From Planctomycetia bacterium (lineage in GTDB: Bacteria > Planctomycetota > PLA2 > JAEUHO01), in assembly GCA_030618975.1 (NCBI GenBank), contig JAUXCH010000323.1:1-6168 (forward strand): a DNA stretch of 6,168 nucleotides, given 5' to 3'. Shown one piece after another: positions 4,799 to 6,168 of the stretch. The position numbers and the translations under genes are program-made. Every line of letters starts with the position of its first letter. Within the stretch, counting starts at the first letter, position 1. The notes below the pieces were generated by a model that was not told the DNA's origin, made no database searches, and saw only the letters and a program-made list of their open reading frames with translations.

Positions 4799-6168
4799 AT
4801 GCGCCTCCCGACCGCCGCCGTCGTCGCTCTCCTCCTCACCCTCCCGGTACTCGCCGCGTGCGGCGGCGAGGCGACGCCCCCGGGCCCCCCGGCACACGGG
4901 GCGGCTCCGCTCGCACCCGCGCCGGCCGCCGACGACGACCGGACGGCGAGGACCCGCGTGCGCGCCGTCTCGCTCGCGCAGGCCGCGGTCGAAGCACTTG
5001 GCGACGACCCGACGCTCGGCTTGCTCCTCGCGCGCGAAGCGCTGCGCGTCGCCGCCACGCCCGAGGTCCACGAGGCGCTCCACCGCGCGCTTCGAGCCGT
5101 TCGAGGCGACGCGCCCTTCGCCGCGCACCGCGGCTCCACGCTCGACGCCGCGTGGTCCCCGGACGGGACGCTCGTCCTCACCACCTCGCTCGACTTCGAT
5201 GCGCGCCTCTGGAACGTGGAGGGCGAGGAGGTCGCCCTGCTTCGCGGCCACGGCGGCAAGGTCCTCGGCGGCGCGTTCTCGCCCGACGGCGAGCACGTCC
5301 TCACCTGGTCGGTCGATCACACCGCCAGGCTCTGGAACCGGGAGGGCGCGCTGCTTCACATCCTTGCGGGCCACACGGCCGAGCTGATCACCGCGGAGTT
5401 CACGCCCGACGGCAAGCACGTGCTCACCGTGTCGCTCGACGGGACGGCAAGGCTCTGGAGCCTGGGCGGCGAGCACGAGCGCACGATCGAGGGGCCGGAC
5501 GACGCCGACCGGGTTCGATCCGCGCACGCGACGGCCGGCGAGGACGCCGTCCAGGTGGTCACGGTGGGTGGCGCCCACCTCACCGACACGGCGCTCCCGG
5601 ACGGAGACGTGATCCTGGAGGTATGGGACGACGAGGAGGGTGCCGCGGAGCGCATCGTCGTCTCCCCCGACGGGGCCCGCTGGGTCGTCCTGACCGACGC
5701 GGCGGAGACTCCCCTGTACGACGGACAGCGGCGCCGCATGCTCGCAGGGCACGCCGCCCAGGCCCTCGGCGCCGCGTTCTCCGCCGACGAGCAGCGCATC
5801 GCTACGGGCTCGCTCGACTCCACGGCCCGGCTGTGGGACGCCGACGGGCAGGAGACCGCGGTCCTCGAGGGACACGGCGGCGCCGTGTTCTCCGTGGCGT
5901 TCTCGCCCGGCGCAGGGCGCGTCCTGACGGTCTCGTGGGACCGCACCGCCCGGCTCTGGGATCTCGAAGGCCAGGAGCTCGCGGTGTTCGGCGGCCAGGA
6001 ACTTCCGCTCGTCTCCGCCGACTTCTCCCCGCGGGGCGACGTGATCCTCACGCGGTCCTACCAGGCCGGCCCCGCCCGCCTCTGGGACCTGGAGGGCCGC
6101 CTCCTCCAGGTGCTCCCCGACGACTCGGGGCGCACGATCGCCGCATCCTTCTCGCCCGCCGGCACGCA
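4799..6168 (+). CDS. WD40 beta-propeller lipoprotein with a STAND-like helical stalk (3' end outside window)
   Basis: The frame is open from ATG 4799 to the window edge (456 full codons, no stop). A lipoprotein signal peptide ends in lipobox LAAC with C21 as the lipidation site, so the protein should be anchored on the outer side of the cytoplasmic membrane or in the outer membrane. A Pro/Ala linker (25-45) follows. A helical segment (about 49-102) contains DDPTLGLLLAREALRVA and TPEVHEAL, the pattern that links the NTPase to WD40 repeats in many STAND-type proteins. WD40 blades follow with FSPDG turns and ARLW-type ends at W138, W179, W220, W346, W387 and W429, spaced 41-42 residues apart. 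Two degenerate units fill 221-307, with strand ends near W276-D277 and Y307-D308. A further blade begins at the edge, so more than one propeller is likely. Propellers are binding platforms; no catalytic motif is visible. The HEAT gene lies 66 bp upstream on the same strand. Confidence 0.85.
   Translation, partial: MRLPTAAVVALLLTLPVLAACGGEATPPGPPAHGAAPLAPAPAADDDRTARTRVRAVSLAQAAVEALGDDPTLGLLLAREALRVAATPEVHEALHRALRAVRGDAPFAAHRGSTLDAAWSPDGTLVLTTSLDFDARLWNVEGEEVALLRGHGGKVLGGAFSPDGEHVLTWSVDHTARLWNREGALLHILAGHTAELITAEFTPDGKHVLTVSLDGTARLWSLGGEHERTIEGPDDADRVRSAHATAGEDAVQVVTVGGAHLTDTALPDGDVILEVWDDEEGAAERIVVSPDGARWVVLTDAAETPLYDGQRRRMLAGHAAQALGAAFSADEQRIATGSLDSTARLWDADGQETAVLEGHGGAVFSVAFSPGAGRVLTVSWDRTARLWDLEGQELAVFGGQELPLVSADFSPRGDVILTRSYQAGPARLWDLEGRLLQVLPDDSGRTIAASFSPAGT

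Noticed and set aside
1889..5875. A 1328-codon open frame on the minus strand
   Set aside because: It lies antisense to hemY, the HEAT gene and the WD40 gene, including their intergenic gaps. Its translation is Arg/Gly/Ala-rich low-complexity sequence with no recognisable domain. Long antisense frames are expected in DNA this GC-rich, while the plus-strand genes have clear families, signal peptides and start signals.
5189..6090. Recurrent short DNA repeats resembling ACCGCCCGGCTCTGG
   Set aside because: They encode the TARLW strand of successive WD40 blades and are explained by protein repeats, not by a separate DNA element.

Overview
The window comes from a very GC-rich bacterial chromosome (about 70% or more GC by eye, with almost every third codon position G or C). 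No rRNA, tRNA, CRISPR or mobile-element signature is visible. The two exported proteins, a HEAT-repeat protein with a cleavable signal peptide and a WD40 lipoprotein, suggest a diderm envelope. Together with the HEAT/WD40 style and a sigma-54-like promoter, this is most like Planctomycetota, with Myxococcota the main alternative. No phylogenetic marker is present, so the assignment is tentative.

Layout. Positions 1-133 are an AT-rich island in a GC-rich background. It holds a 19-bp near-perfect palindrome at 47-65 and probably the first 13 codons of a leftward gene (40 down to 2). All confident genes then read rightward. They are a YwiC-like polytopic membrane protein (134-1015), a HemY-type FAD-dependent protoporphyrinogen/coproporphyrinogen oxidase (1105-2472), a secreted HEAT-repeat protein (2687-4732), and a WD40 beta-propeller lipoprotein (4799 onward, cut by the window edge at 6168).

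Functional reading. The first pair is metabolic. HemY performs a late oxidation in haem synthesis, and YwiC-like proteins are uncharacterised membrane proteins whose Bacillus namesake lies in the nitrate-respiration region, so a shared respiratory theme is possible. The second pair is structural. A HEAT solenoid and a WD40 propeller, both sent out of the cytoplasm and only 66 bp apart, look like envelope scaffold or binding proteins.

Regulation. The 214-bp gap before the HEAT gene is the richest regulatory region. It has a small AT-rich inverted repeat, a GC-rich hairpin, a sequence matching the sigma-54 -24/-12 consensus at nearly every position with correct spacing, and a well-placed Shine-Dalgarno sequence. 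The WD40 gene lacks a Shine-Dalgarno sequence, but an extended -10-like element lies at the distance expected if its ATG is the transcription start. I found no clearly new multi-gene system. The most unusual item is the WD40 lipoprotein, whose N-terminal helical segment resembles the stalk of STAND-type WD40 proteins although no NTPase or effector domain is present.
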